Origin: an uncultured Muribaculaceae bacterium | GTDB taxonomy: Bacteria > Bacteroidota > Bacteroidia > Bacteroidales > Muribaculaceae | Assembly: GCA_910586595.1 (NCBI GenBank) | Contig: CAJUJB010000018.1 | Span: 1 to 50,884 of the forward strand | DNA length: 50,884 bases | Reading direction: 5' to 3' | Part shown: piece after piece, positions 18,571-27,500 of the stretch | How the letters are laid out: each line of letters starts with the position of its first letter | Position numbering within the stretch: the first letter of the stretch is position 1 | Program-made: the position numbers and the translations under genes | The notes under the pieces: generated by a model | The model's database searches: none | What the model saw: the letters and a program-made list of their open reading frames with translations, nothing else | Told to the model about the DNA's origin: nothing

Positions 18571-19383
18571 TTACTCTGCGGTTGCCGTGATAAGATACTT
18601 TAACGTGTCTCGGAGTTCGTCGATTGTGAGTGGGAGGCCATGACAGGCGTTGCAGTTATATTGTTCAATCATTCCCTTTTCTTTAGCGCGGACAAGGGTT
18701 GAGAGATCCTCTTTGGCCGCTTTCATTTCTGCTAAGTATGGGCTATCGGGGTTGTGTTTCTTCTCGTTGTAGTAGTCATTTTTGGCTCTATTGAAGGCAT
18801 TGATGAGGATGTCGAGCTGGTAGAAGTCCTTTTTGAGAACGTCCAGACAGACATAGGCATGTGCGCGTATTCGCTCAATACGTAAAGTATTGATAAAACT
18901 GCGCATATTATCGATTTCCTTGTCCTTATCGAGTAACGCCGCATGTGATTCATGCAGGCCGGTGCGTAATCGTCCGATATATCTATCCAACCACTCGTTG
19001 CCGGTAGTGGTCAGCGTCACGATCACATCTTCAAGTGTGAATGTGTTTTCGGGCGGATTCTGCCACTCTTTCTGAACAGCCATGAGCGTATTTACACCTG
19101 ATTTCCAATGGCCGACTGATTTGTCAACAATCTCACCATCCGGCATGAGGACCACGCAATGGTTCCACCCAGACCCTGACATAAGGTTGCCAGCCATGTA
19201 TAGCAGTGGATTGCCCTGTTCATCGTGAGACTCACGTGGATACTTTTCCCACCATTGCAAAACCGCTCCTAATGGCGCAATGTATGTCGATGCGTAAGCC
19301 AGCTGCGGATTCGACAAAATTCGTTCGCGATTGGCTATCAGTAACTGTGCATTGAAGAAAAAGAGTTCTTTTGAATTATCCAT
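18571..19383 (-). CDS. Unrecognised protein with coiled-coil middle
   Basis: A 270-residue soluble protein that I do not recognise. The ATG at 19383 (MDNSKELFFF) is preferred over an upstream in-frame GTG at 19431. The N-terminal 130 residues look globular (GSGWNHCVVLMPDGEIVDKSV). Residues about 135-245 are strongly helical and probably coiled-coil. Near the C-terminus there is a CNACHG motif, which looks like a haem c site by chance; no signal peptide is present. Last gene of the minus-strand accessory island. It follows the 184-residue gene by 99 bases, so it may be a separate insertion. Confidence 0.6.
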   Translation of the reverse strand: MDNSKELFFFNAQLLIANRERILSNPQLAYASTYIAPLGAVLQWWEKYPRESHDEQGNPLLYMAGNLMSGSGWNHCVVLMPDGEIVDKSVGHWKSGVNTLMAVQKEWQNPPENTFTLEDVIVTLTTTGNEWLDRYIGRLRTGLHESHAALLDKDKEIDNMRSFINTLRIERIRAHAYVCLDVLKKDFYQLDILINAFNRAKNDYYNEKKHNPDSPYLAEMKAAKEDLSTLVRAKEKGMIEQYNCNACHGLPLTIDELRDTLKYLITATAE

Positions 19384-19482
19384 AATAGTAAAATATATCC
19401 GCAGCACCTCCCTCGTAGGGGTTATCCGCACACAGGCGTTGCTTTCTCCGACTATTGTGTTTGATTGGATTGTAGGTCAGTT

Positions 19483-20037
19483 CTACTGATGGTTTACCGG
19501 CTCCCATGTATATGAATCTACTTCACCATAGTGTGCGATGCCCCACTTTTCCGTTGGGATATTGTTGAGTACGTTGATCTTGATGGTATCGCTGATCATC
19601 TTCATCAGAGAGTCGTAGTTATCCACGTTCCAGTCAATGTAGAATATCTCGTCTTGTGGAATATACACATTTACCTCTCTTATATAATTGTCGTATCCCA
19701 CAATCACAAGCTTCCCGTTATTGACTTTAACTCCATAGACGAAGCCGTCGCAGTATTCTCCGGGCTCTCCTCCAAAATCCACACAGTTATCCGGTGCCGA
19801 GATGCCTTCAAAAAGCTCGGCATCTTCCTCGTTGTATTTGGGAGCATTAAATTCATCCAAATAGTAGCTTGACCAAAGGCCGAGTTGGCTGACACCTTTT
19901 TCGGTGAGATACTCGGCTACACGTGTGAGAGCCTCTATCGAGTCTTTGTTTACACTGCGACGTCTTTCGAGGATGTCGTCGATAAACGCAAGGTCATTGC
20001 CCTTGTAGTCATCAAGGTTTAAGTTTTTTTCTGCCAT
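19483..20037 (-). CDS. Unrecognised soluble protein
   Basis: A 184-residue acidic protein of unknown family. The ATG at 20037 (MAEKNLNLDDYKG) is favoured over an upstream TTG at 20088. Predicted mixed alpha/beta, with a helix around SIEALTRVAEYL and a beta-rich second half (DGFVYGVKVNNGKLVIVGYD). No signal peptide or membrane segment. Lies about 140 bases downstream of the DprA-like gene on the same strand; it could be an immunity-type or regulatory accessory, but nothing in the sequence proves it. Confidence 0.58.
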   Translation of the reverse strand: MAEKNLNLDDYKGNDLAFIDDILERRRSVNKDSIEALTRVAEYLTEKGVSQLGLWSSYYLDEFNAPKYNEEDAELFEGISAPDNCVDFGGEPGEYCDGFVYGVKVNNGKLVIVGYDNYIREVNVYIPQDEIFYIDWNVDNYDSLMKMISDTIKINVLNNIPTEKWGIAHYGEVDSYTWEPVNHQ

Positions 20038-20178
20038 GATGTTATGGTTTTGTTTTGAGTATTTCAGCAGCGAAGCCACAAGAGGCAAGGCAGCCTTTGT
20101 TTATTAATATTTCGATAACTTCTTGCTGTACCCCATAAGGGCTTTTCGCACTTTTAACCTTTTCATTCCTTCAACCAA

Positions 20179-20979
20179 TCAACCTTCGGGCAAAGCCCGA
20201 CACAGCCCCCGGTCGAGCAGGTCGTAGTTACCGGCGTTGGCTTCGGTGCGGTTGAGGAAAGTTGCGGCGTAGCACTTTTTCCCATATTGGCGAGCGAAGC
20301 TCATGGTGTGGAGAGATCCACTCTTTGACGGACATTGTGCCAGAATGACAATCTCAGACAGCGCGGCTTGAAGCCTGCTACGAGCTACAAGGCGTGTGGG
20401 ATTGGCTTTGACTCTTATTGCACACTCCGACATCATCATTCCGCCATTGGACAAGATACGTTCTTCCAAAGCCTTGTTCCCACGAGGATGGCAAATGTCA
20501 AGGCTATTACCAACTATTGCTATAGTTTCACCGCCCTCATCCAGACAACCAATGTGAGCGGCAGTGTCACATCCATAGGCAAGTCCGCTGACAATCACAT
20601 AACCGTCGTGGGAATATTGGCTTGCGAGGTCGTATGCCTTGGCGATTCCTTCTTTATCGGCCGACCTGGCTCCGATTATAGCAGCCGCCTTGTCTTCTTT
20701 GAATAGGGCCAGATTACCCTTGCAATGAATAACAGAAGGACAATCATCACCAATTTCAAGCAACCGTCGCGGGAAAAATGCATCTTGACAAGATATACTG
20801 ACTATTCCCTGCTGTTCCTGACAATCGAGAATGTGGTTAGCCGTGTCAATAAGTTCCTCAAGTTCGGGGTGCTCATTGTAGATACAGTCAAACGAAGCCA
20901 GATCCATTTCCCTAATCATCTTTATAGGCAGCCCCAACATCTGCAAAGCCATTACTTCATCGATGTTTAAAGAGTCCAT
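20179..20979 (-). CDS. DprA/Smf-like Rossmann-fold protein
   Basis: A 266-residue protein of the DprA/SMF (SLOG-related) group. Conserved landmarks are IIGARSAD (101-108, the GSR-type loop), SGLAYGCDTAAH (131-142) and the following ETIAIVGNSLD strand; the second half keeps the RSRLQAALSEIVIL...SGSLHTM pattern. About residues 1-60 form a helical SAM-like lead. A C-terminal winged helix as in competence DprA is absent. DprA binds ssDNA and loads RecA; SLOG relatives also act as nucleotide-signal sensors in stress or defence operons. Its start is 19 bases after the esterase stop, so it belongs to the same operon as the helicase, ligase and kinase triad. Confidence 0.85.
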   Translation of the reverse strand: MDSLNIDEVMALQMLGLPIKMIREMDLASFDCIYNEHPELEELIDTANHILDCQEQQGIVSISCQDAFFPRRLLEIGDDCPSVIHCKGNLALFKEDKAAAIIGARSADKEGIAKAYDLASQYSHDGYVIVSGLAYGCDTAAHIGCLDEGGETIAIVGNSLDICHPRGNKALEERILSNGGMMMSECAIRVKANPTRLVARSRLQAALSEIVILAQCPSKSGSLHTMSFARQYGKKCYAATFLNRTEANAGNYDLLDRGLCRALPEG

Positions 20980-20998
20980 ACTTTAATCCTTTGGGTTA

Positions 20999-21631
20999 TT
21001 AATAACGACGATAAGCAATCACCCGCTCAATTAGATCATAAAGATGGGTGAGGCCTGCACCATTGCATTGGTGGCCAAAGTCATCTACAATTGTAAGATG
21101 ATTTTTGGGAAGCAATTTTTCAAGCGCCTGCACATGCGAGTCACCAAGGAGGTCGTCTGCAGTGGAACACAACGCCCACACATGGTGGTTAATCGCTTGG
21201 AGTATGTCAAAAATGTTATAATCCAAATAACGATCAAGCACTGCCTGTGTCAACCGATAGGTCTGCACCCCGTCGAGACGCTGGCAAAAATATGGCAGTT
21301 CTTTATCGCACCATAGTGCAAGCTGAGTGTTGGGAAACAGACACGGATTGACAATGACAAGGTCGGCATCGGCCGCCTCACACATCAAAGCCATGAAGCC
21401 GCCCAAGGATGTGCCAACAATAATTTCCGGCTTTTCTTTTTCAATCAGTTCATTGATGATTTTCAAGGATATTTCGGGCTCGGCATACAACTCAGGCGCA
21501 ATTACTCGAAACTGTCCTTTAAACCGCTTCTGCAACTGGCGCTGTTTGGCTCCGTTTGCGCCCGACATGAACCCGTGAAGATACATCATCACCGGCAGAT
21601 TATCATTCTTATTACAATTTATATTTGTCAT
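20999..21631 (-). CDS. YqiA/YcfP-like alpha/beta hydrolase
   Basis: A 210-residue small alpha/beta hydrolase, cytoplasmic. The oxyanion/nucleophile motif is GTSLGG (serine nucleophile), the likely acid is in CSTADDLLGD and the likely catalytic histidine in FGHQCN. The N-terminal LHGFMSG is typical of YqiA esterases. The natural substrate is unknown. It lies between PP2C and the DprA-like gene, gaps of 43 and 19 bases. An esterase is not an obvious part of a DNA-processing pathway, so it may cleave a metabolite or modified protein specific to this system (inference). Confidence 0.8.
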   Translation of the reverse strand: MTNINCNKNDNLPVMMYLHGFMSGANGAKQRQLQKRFKGQFRVIAPELYAEPEISLKIINELIEKEKPEIIVGTSLGGFMALMCEAADADLVIVNPCLFPNTQLALWCDKELPYFCQRLDGVQTYRLTQAVLDRYLDYNIFDILQAINHHVWALCSTADDLLGDSHVQALEKLLPKNHLTIVDDFGHQCNGAGLTHLYDLIERVIAYRRY

Positions 21632-21674
21632 AATCGTATTATTGACTGAGTATAGCGATTCCGATTTTTAGTTT

Positions 21675-22427
21675 TTAGATATTAATTATTGCGGCGACAG
21701 ACATATCGTCTTTACTCCCAATTTCACTGTAATGAGAAAGAACCTCGGGCAATTCATCTGTTACAATTTCCAAGCCCTCCTCTCGAATAGATTTCAGTAT
21801 ATGGCTGTAAAAGTTATATAGCTTAACACCCGTTCCAAATGTTCCGTCAATGCCGTCAGACCCAATAAAAACCGCCCGGGGGCGACAATTACCTACCGCA
21901 AACCTGAATTCCTGATTAGCATTCTCGTCACACATAGACGTTGTGAAGTTCAAAATACAGCGATCATCCCAAGGTATAGGTTGGATCCATTTACCCGACG
22001 ATTTCAACATAGCAAGCCGGCCATCTCCGATCTGAAGCGCGAGCCAATACCATGGAGTCTGTAAATATGCCACCAATGTGCAGCCAAACTTATGAATGTC
22101 GTTATTTCCATGACCAACCCATCCAGCCCAACCGGCAAGGATGCTGTTGGCAATCCTCTGTCGAACCATTCTATCTATTTTCTTCGTTTCGAATATCATG
22201 GAGGTGTGTGCAAAATCCATAAGCGTATTAGCAGCCACAAGGCAGGCGGCCATAGCGCCTTCGGCACTCCGGGAATAGCGCTCACCACCGTGCCCGTCGC
22301 TTACTACTGCAATAGAGATATCCAAATCCGAATCGGTCAGAGCCAGGGTCAGCGAATAATCCTGACACTCCTTGCCGGCAGAGACATGACCCGCGCCCCT
22401 GACCGACTTGCTAAAGGTTATTGGCAT
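21675..22427 (-). CDS. PP2C-family protein phosphatase
   Basis: Metal-dependent Ser/Thr phosphatase of 250 residues. Motifs: CQD near 21-23, SDGHGG at 43-48, SDGIDGTFG in the second half and KDDMSVAAI near the C-terminus, so the metal-binding aspartates are kept. The ATG at 22427 is chosen because it follows the vWA stop by one base; an upstream ATG at 22445 would overlap. Probable role: remove phosphate added by the adjacent kinase, with the vWA protein as target or scaffold, as proposed for TerY-P triads. Confidence 0.9.
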   Translation of the reverse strand: MPITFSKSVRGAGHVSAGKECQDYSLTLALTDSDLDISIAVVSDGHGGERYSRSAEGAMAACLVAANTLMDFAHTSMIFETKKIDRMVRQRIANSILAGWAGWVGHGNNDIHKFGCTLVAYLQTPWYWLALQIGDGRLAMLKSSGKWIQPIPWDDRCILNFTTSMCDENANQEFRFAVGNCRPRAVFIGSDGIDGTFGTGVKLYNFYSHILKSIREEGLEIVTDELPEVLSHYSEIGSKDDMSVAAIINI

Positions 22428-22428
22428 A

Positions 22429-23253
22429 TCAATCAAAATCGTCAAAATCCACCTCTGCCATCAGAGCCTCCTCACCCATAGAAATGCCGTCTACAGCCAA
22501 CAATTCCTCGTTGATTGCCGCCGCGGTTGCATCGGCCTTATTAACGGCAACTGCAGCCGCAGAGGTTGTTCCTGTTGTAACTGCGGAAATATTAGCACCA
22601 CCAGAGATAGGCTGGGCAGAGATTGTTGCGGAAGAGCTTTGGCTACATACCATTGAAGAGGTAACGACTACAACCTTTATAGCAGTCTTAAGGGCGTCTA
22701 TGTTATGAACACGGAGCACAAGTTCCGGATTTCCGGTAAATGTTCTAAGTACGCCTAAGTCGGCATCGTTACCAATGGCAATAGCTATTCGGGTTGAATG
22801 CTTGAACCAGTTATTGCTGTTAAGTGCATCCATACCTTTCTTAAAATCATCGGTAGGACATCCGTCGCTAAGCAAAAGAATAACCGGAGCATAGGAGCCG
22901 CTTGCATTATTAAGGAAACCATGTTTGTGCGATAGTTTGTTGTTGAGTTCTTCACAAGCTGCACCCATCGGAGTCCAGCCATTAGCATCAAGGTCGGTCC
23001 ATCCAAACATCGAAGCCTCTACCGGCTTCTGGGTAATCCATTTAGTTTCAGAACCAAAACAATACGCAGCCATATGGATTTCAGCATCAGGATTGTTTGA
23101 ACTGATTTCTGCTACAATAGGAATAACATTACGCATTGCGTCGTTTAGGGCGGCTATTTTTTCGCCTGCCATACTGCCTGAACAGTCAACGAGGGTGAAG
23201 ATATTGAGAACCCGGCGGGCAGTTGGTGCCAGTTCATAGTCTGTAAGAGCCAT
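22429..23253 (-). CDS. vWA-domain (TerY-like) protein
   Basis: A 274-residue cytoplasmic von Willebrand A protein. The MIDAS is complete: D23-C-S25-G-S27, T94 in WTPMGAA and D130 in LLSDGCPTDD. The vWA fold occupies about residues 12-200. A Ser/Thr/Ala-rich low-complexity linker follows (about 205-255), then an acidic tail ending EVDFDDFD. It lies 3 bases after the kinase stop and abuts the PP2C gene, forming the kinase-vWA-phosphatase triad. Likely a metal-dependent adaptor whose S/T-rich tail could be the phospho-switch (inference). Confidence 0.9.
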   Translation of the reverse strand: MALTDYELAPTARRVLNIFTLVDCSGSMAGEKIAALNDAMRNVIPIVAEISSNNPDAEIHMAAYCFGSETKWITQKPVEASMFGWTDLDANGWTPMGAACEELNNKLSHKHGFLNNASGSYAPVILLLSDGCPTDDFKKGMDALNSNNWFKHSTRIAIAIGNDADLGVLRTFTGNPELVLRVHNIDALKTAIKVVVVTSSMVCSQSSSATISAQPISGGANISAVTTGTTSAAAVAVNKADATAAAINEELLAVDGISMGEEALMAEVDFDDFD

Positions 23254-23256
23254 AGT

Positions 23257-24531
23257 TTATTGAATTTTTAGAGTTATATTCTGATTGTTGTTAAAGAATT
23301 TTATTTCGAGATTTGGTTTCACCGGAACGAAAGCTCGCGGCTCAATGGTGATTGTCTTGCCCGAAGGGGTATTAACCGTCCATTGCACCTCCATAAGATT
23401 TTGGATAATAAAATCCAAGGTGTTTCCTGGCTTGGACAACACTCTCGCAGATGGCTTATCTGTGCCCGCGAGATATATCTGAGATCCTATTGTCAACGGA
23501 TAACGGCGAGACCCATTCACAAGCCAGTGTTTTACATCAAGAGGCCTTGCACATTTTGGATTCAGGCACTTGCAACCAGAGCTCGCAAACACTTCATCAC
23601 CGCATTCCGGACATCGTGTTAGCAAATCCCGCACTTTAGAGAGGGCATCAATCCACTGTAGCTCAGTTAACCGGCCGGGAGGATTGATCAGTTTTTCTTT
23701 ACCGAACTCAGAGATGAATATCTGTTTCAGTTCTTCAGGAAGCAGGGGCCACATCATCAGGGCGTTTCGGTGAACGCCATGCACAGGTCGATTATTAGCA
23801 TTGTCGGGGTCATAGATAAATTTGGCATCTGCACCGAACAGATGACGCTCTATTTCTTCTGTCATACACGGATGACGAAGCACGTTCATCCCCTCGAACG
23901 GATGGTCAATACAGAAGAACATGAATAACATCACCGCCATACTGAACCGATCGGAATAGCTGTCGGGAAGGCTTTTTCCCATAACTACTTCGGGTGCTAT
24001 ATAACGTGCCTTACCGAGTATACCCGACTGTTCCCCATGGGGAAATACATTATCACAGTCACAAATCAGCACGCGTCCGTCATTGGGGTTAATAAATAGG
24101 CCGCCGTCGTTAATATCCTGGAATGAGAGACCTTTCGCATGAAGCGTACGGAAAGCCTCGCACGTATTAATTGCGGCATTGAGGATCGCACGCATTGACG
24201 CAAATCGAACTTTTGCCAACCGGAATTTTGAAAATTCCTCAAAACCTGCCGGCTTCAAAGGCATAACATACCCAATAGAATTGAATTTTATGCGTGTCAC
24301 AGCCATAGGCCAAAGAAAACGCTCGGAGGGTGATATTTCTTCAGCATTTTTACGAAGATTGTCGATAAAACTCTCGGATGGCATGCGCTTGTACCATTTC
24401 AGAGCATAGGGCCTTCCGTCGAGCATTATCTCATAGACAATGCCCTGAGCACCTTCGCCAAGCAGTCTTGTTACACGAGCTTTGCGATTATCGGTTAGTA
24501 CCAATAGTGTACCTGAATTGAATTCTTGCAT
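23257..24531 (-). CDS. Ser/Thr protein kinase with zinc ribbon
   Basis: A 424-residue soluble kinase. The glycine loop is GEGAQG (25-30), the ATP lysine K45, the catalytic loop FQDINDGGLF with D139, and the metal site DCD at 158-160 in place of DFG. The HRD histidine, the usual loop lysine (N141) and the metal-binding asparagine (G144) are replaced. After the kinase domain comes a four-cysteine zinc ribbon (C307, C310, about C322, C327) and a beta-rich C-terminal domain (about 340-424) of unknown type. It starts 9 bases after the helicase stop. Member of the vWA/PP2C/kinase triad. Activity is uncertain because of the G144 substitution. Confidence 0.88.
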   Translation of the reverse strand: MQEFNSGTLLVLTDNRKARVTRLLGEGAQGIVYEIMLDGRPYALKWYKRMPSESFIDNLRKNAEEISPSERFLWPMAVTRIKFNSIGYVMPLKPAGFEEFSKFRLAKVRFASMRAILNAAINTCEAFRTLHAKGLSFQDINDGGLFINPNDGRVLICDCDNVFPHGEQSGILGKARYIAPEVVMGKSLPDSYSDRFSMAVMLFMFFCIDHPFEGMNVLRHPCMTEEIERHLFGADAKFIYDPDNANNRPVHGVHRNALMMWPLLPEELKQIFISEFGKEKLINPPGRLTELQWIDALSKVRDLLTRCPECGDEVFASSGCKCLNPKCARPLDVKHWLVNGSRRYPLTIGSQIYLAGTDKPSARVLSKPGNTLDFIIQNLMEVQWTVNTPSGKTITIEPRAFVPVKPNLEIKFFNNNQNITLKIQ

Positions 24532-24540
24532 CTTATAGCT

Positions 24541-27500
24541 TTATGATAGAAGTGAAATTAACTTAGGATCATATGATCGAGACAGCATATAGCCATTGCG
24601 GATCCGGCCCCGGTCATCAGTATAGGTAATCATATGGCCGCTGTACATACCTGCTAAGGTTGCCCTATATTTGTTACAACCCAGGCGTTTTATTATACTT
24701 CTGGTTTTGGCAATACCAAGTATTATATTTCCCGTGATGACATATGCCTTCTCTCGAGTTTGATTTTTGCGCACCTTATCCCATGTATCGATTGACACTG
24801 TTGACAGCAATACCCGGCACATACCCATTGAGGTCTGTAGAAAGATGGTATTCATCAGTTCGGGTGCTGACAGCGGCACTTCTATAATACTCCTACTGTC
24901 ATTGACCGCAAATACCGCTTTAAGACAGGATGGAATAACGCGTTTGCCCATCTGCTTGAACCCGAGAAAAATACCTACAGACAACATATCCTTAAGGCGC
25001 CCATCTTCAATCGAATTTCCCTCACGCAGAGTCAGAGGCACCCCAACTGGCTGAAATTGCCGAAACATAAACATCTGGTCGATCAATTGGTTGGCCGTAC
25101 GCTCAGCCTTCTTCAACTGTATGTCCATTTTTGCACTGTTATCAGCAGCCGCCTCAAGTTGGGCTATACGGGAAGGCTTATAAGTACCGGAAACGGATTT
25201 CTTAACATCCTCCAGTTGTATACGAGCTTTTTCTCGTAAATCGGCGTAGAAGTCGCGTATTTTCTGCTTTTTATCTATAAGTTCCTGTTCGACAAGAGGC
25301 TTAAGTTCGTTTGCAGTTTTGAGCGTGGACGCAATCTCGATAATTTCGTTTTTCTTCAATGGTAGCCGCAAAACATCAACTTCTACTTCATCCAGATTGG
25401 CGTCCTGACCAAATATACTTTGACTATTTTTTCGCCCGGCACTGAATGTGCTGCGGCGAACAAGAGATGCATTCAAGGGCTCGATGGAAACTTTTCCGGT
25501 ATTCTCCCCCATATCATCAAGATATTTTATCCACTCCTTATAGCGCATGAAAATCTCATCAAGAATTTCTTTCTGATCATCACAAGTAAGCATTGAGAGA
25601 GTACGCATAAAATCTGTGATATAGCCAAGTTTGGTGTCCTTGGTTAGTTCATCCCAAGACTTTTTCCCGATAGATGTTCCTCTTGTATTTGACGAAGTAT
25701 ATGCCAAATCGCTGAAGTATATACTACGGTCAGGATTTTCTTTGAGATATTCCATCACAACTTTTGCCCCGTGAATATTCAATATGTCGATGTTCGTCTC
25801 AATAGCATATTGGTTGGCTTCAACATTAGCATTGAGCGAGCGTAGCTTTCGCTCATGCATCATGATAAAGCGCTGCTCAGCGGGCACCGGCGATGTAAGT
25901 GTAATGAAATCGCAATGAGAGATCTGGCCGGTGCGGTCAGCACGCCCATCAAATTGTGTCTGTAAGTCGGCCCTATCCTGCTGTTCCCATGTGATAATCA
26001 CCCGTTGACGTCTATCATTAAAATTGGGGCTGCTATGAAGCGATATACCCGAAGCCATCACACGGTTGCCAATGAGCACGTCGATACGGCCATTATTGAA
26101 ATCCTGTGCGGCTTGGCGCTTGTTTATCTTGGCTCGGACCTGACACTTGCATTCTGAGGCCGCCCCGGCTTTAATATTCGTGTATTTGAGTAAAACCGGA
26201 CGCTGTGTGAGTTCTGCGACCTTGAAACCGGCCGCCTCCAAACTCTGCACCAAATAGTCAATCGGGCTGATTGGAAGATCTGTGGTTATCGACTTGATTT
26301 TATTGGTAAGAAAATCGTAAGCCTGTTTGGCTTCCTCAAAATCATCAGCGGTCATATAAGACTTCATATCATCAAAAGTCAAAGTACAATCCATTGAATA
26401 ATGGCGTTTGACTTTATTTTTACCGTTACCTGTTACTGACTCACCTGTAATCTTATAATCGAAAAGACCTTCGAGACACGGCAGAAGATTAAGTGCGAAG
26501 TCGGCATGAGACATTATGTCGCCTGGCTTAACCAAGCGGCCAAGATTGCTTGACATAGTACGGGAAATCTGGATGATAGGCTTCTTCTCCTGCTTCAATT
26601 GCTCTAAGGTGACCCTGACTGCATCCACAGCCTTGATTGCAAATAGCAACTGCCGGATTGTCGGGGTCATCCGCTGCGAGAAACTCATATATTCCACCTT
26701 GGAATCCACACCCGCCGAACTCGAAATTTTGAAATGTGAGCGAAATATGCTATTCGTAGTACCTTTAAGGCTTAAGATATATGGTTTAATATATCTATTC
26801 TGAAAATCAAAGATGTCAGCAATCAGACCAATCAACATATCATACTTAGCTTTAATCCATTCGGTCTGCTTAACATCGCCTGACACATAGAAATTTCGTT
26901 TTACTTCGCTCATGTCGCGCTGCCGTCGTATCATTGAACCGGAGCTGACCAGACCTTTAGCCATAACTTCCTGCAATATAGGGCCACCCATACTGATAAT
27001 ATCAATCAATTCATCGGCAGGTATTTTTGCCTCACCCATTGCCGTCTTCAATGCATAGATTGGCATGCTTGAAGGATACTTGGCATAGGTTGCAGAAGAA
27101 AAACATACACCAGCACTCTGTTGTACTGCTTTACGGAAGAAAATGCCAACATTACTCTCCAATCCGCTGGCGTTATGGCTTTCGTCCATCAGGAGATACG
27201 ACCCCTTAATACAGTTGAGTACACATTCCGACTTCCAATTTACAGACTCTTCTCTGCTGAGCTGAGAATATGTCAATACAAGGGCATCATAGCCAGGTGG
27301 AATCAATTTTGTACGCTTGAATTCTTCAATATCATCAGCATCAGGAAGACCATACACAAGGCTTCCGGCTTGATCAGTAATAATAGCCTCCTTTCCTGAA
27401 TTAAGGATAAAGGGGCGTATATCTCCATAGCCAACATCAAACAGATCTCGGTATAGATCAGAGAATAGCTCAGGTTTTTCTGTGACAAAGACCGGCTTAA

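Noticed and set aside
18571..18700. CNACHG motif as a cytochrome c haem site
   Set aside because: The protein has no signal peptide and no other cytochrome features; CxxCH alone is a chance match.
19430..19640. DnaA-box-like sequences near TTATCC as an origin
   Set aside because: Only isolated imperfect matches within genes, no cluster or AT-rich unwinding region; parS alone does not place oriC here.
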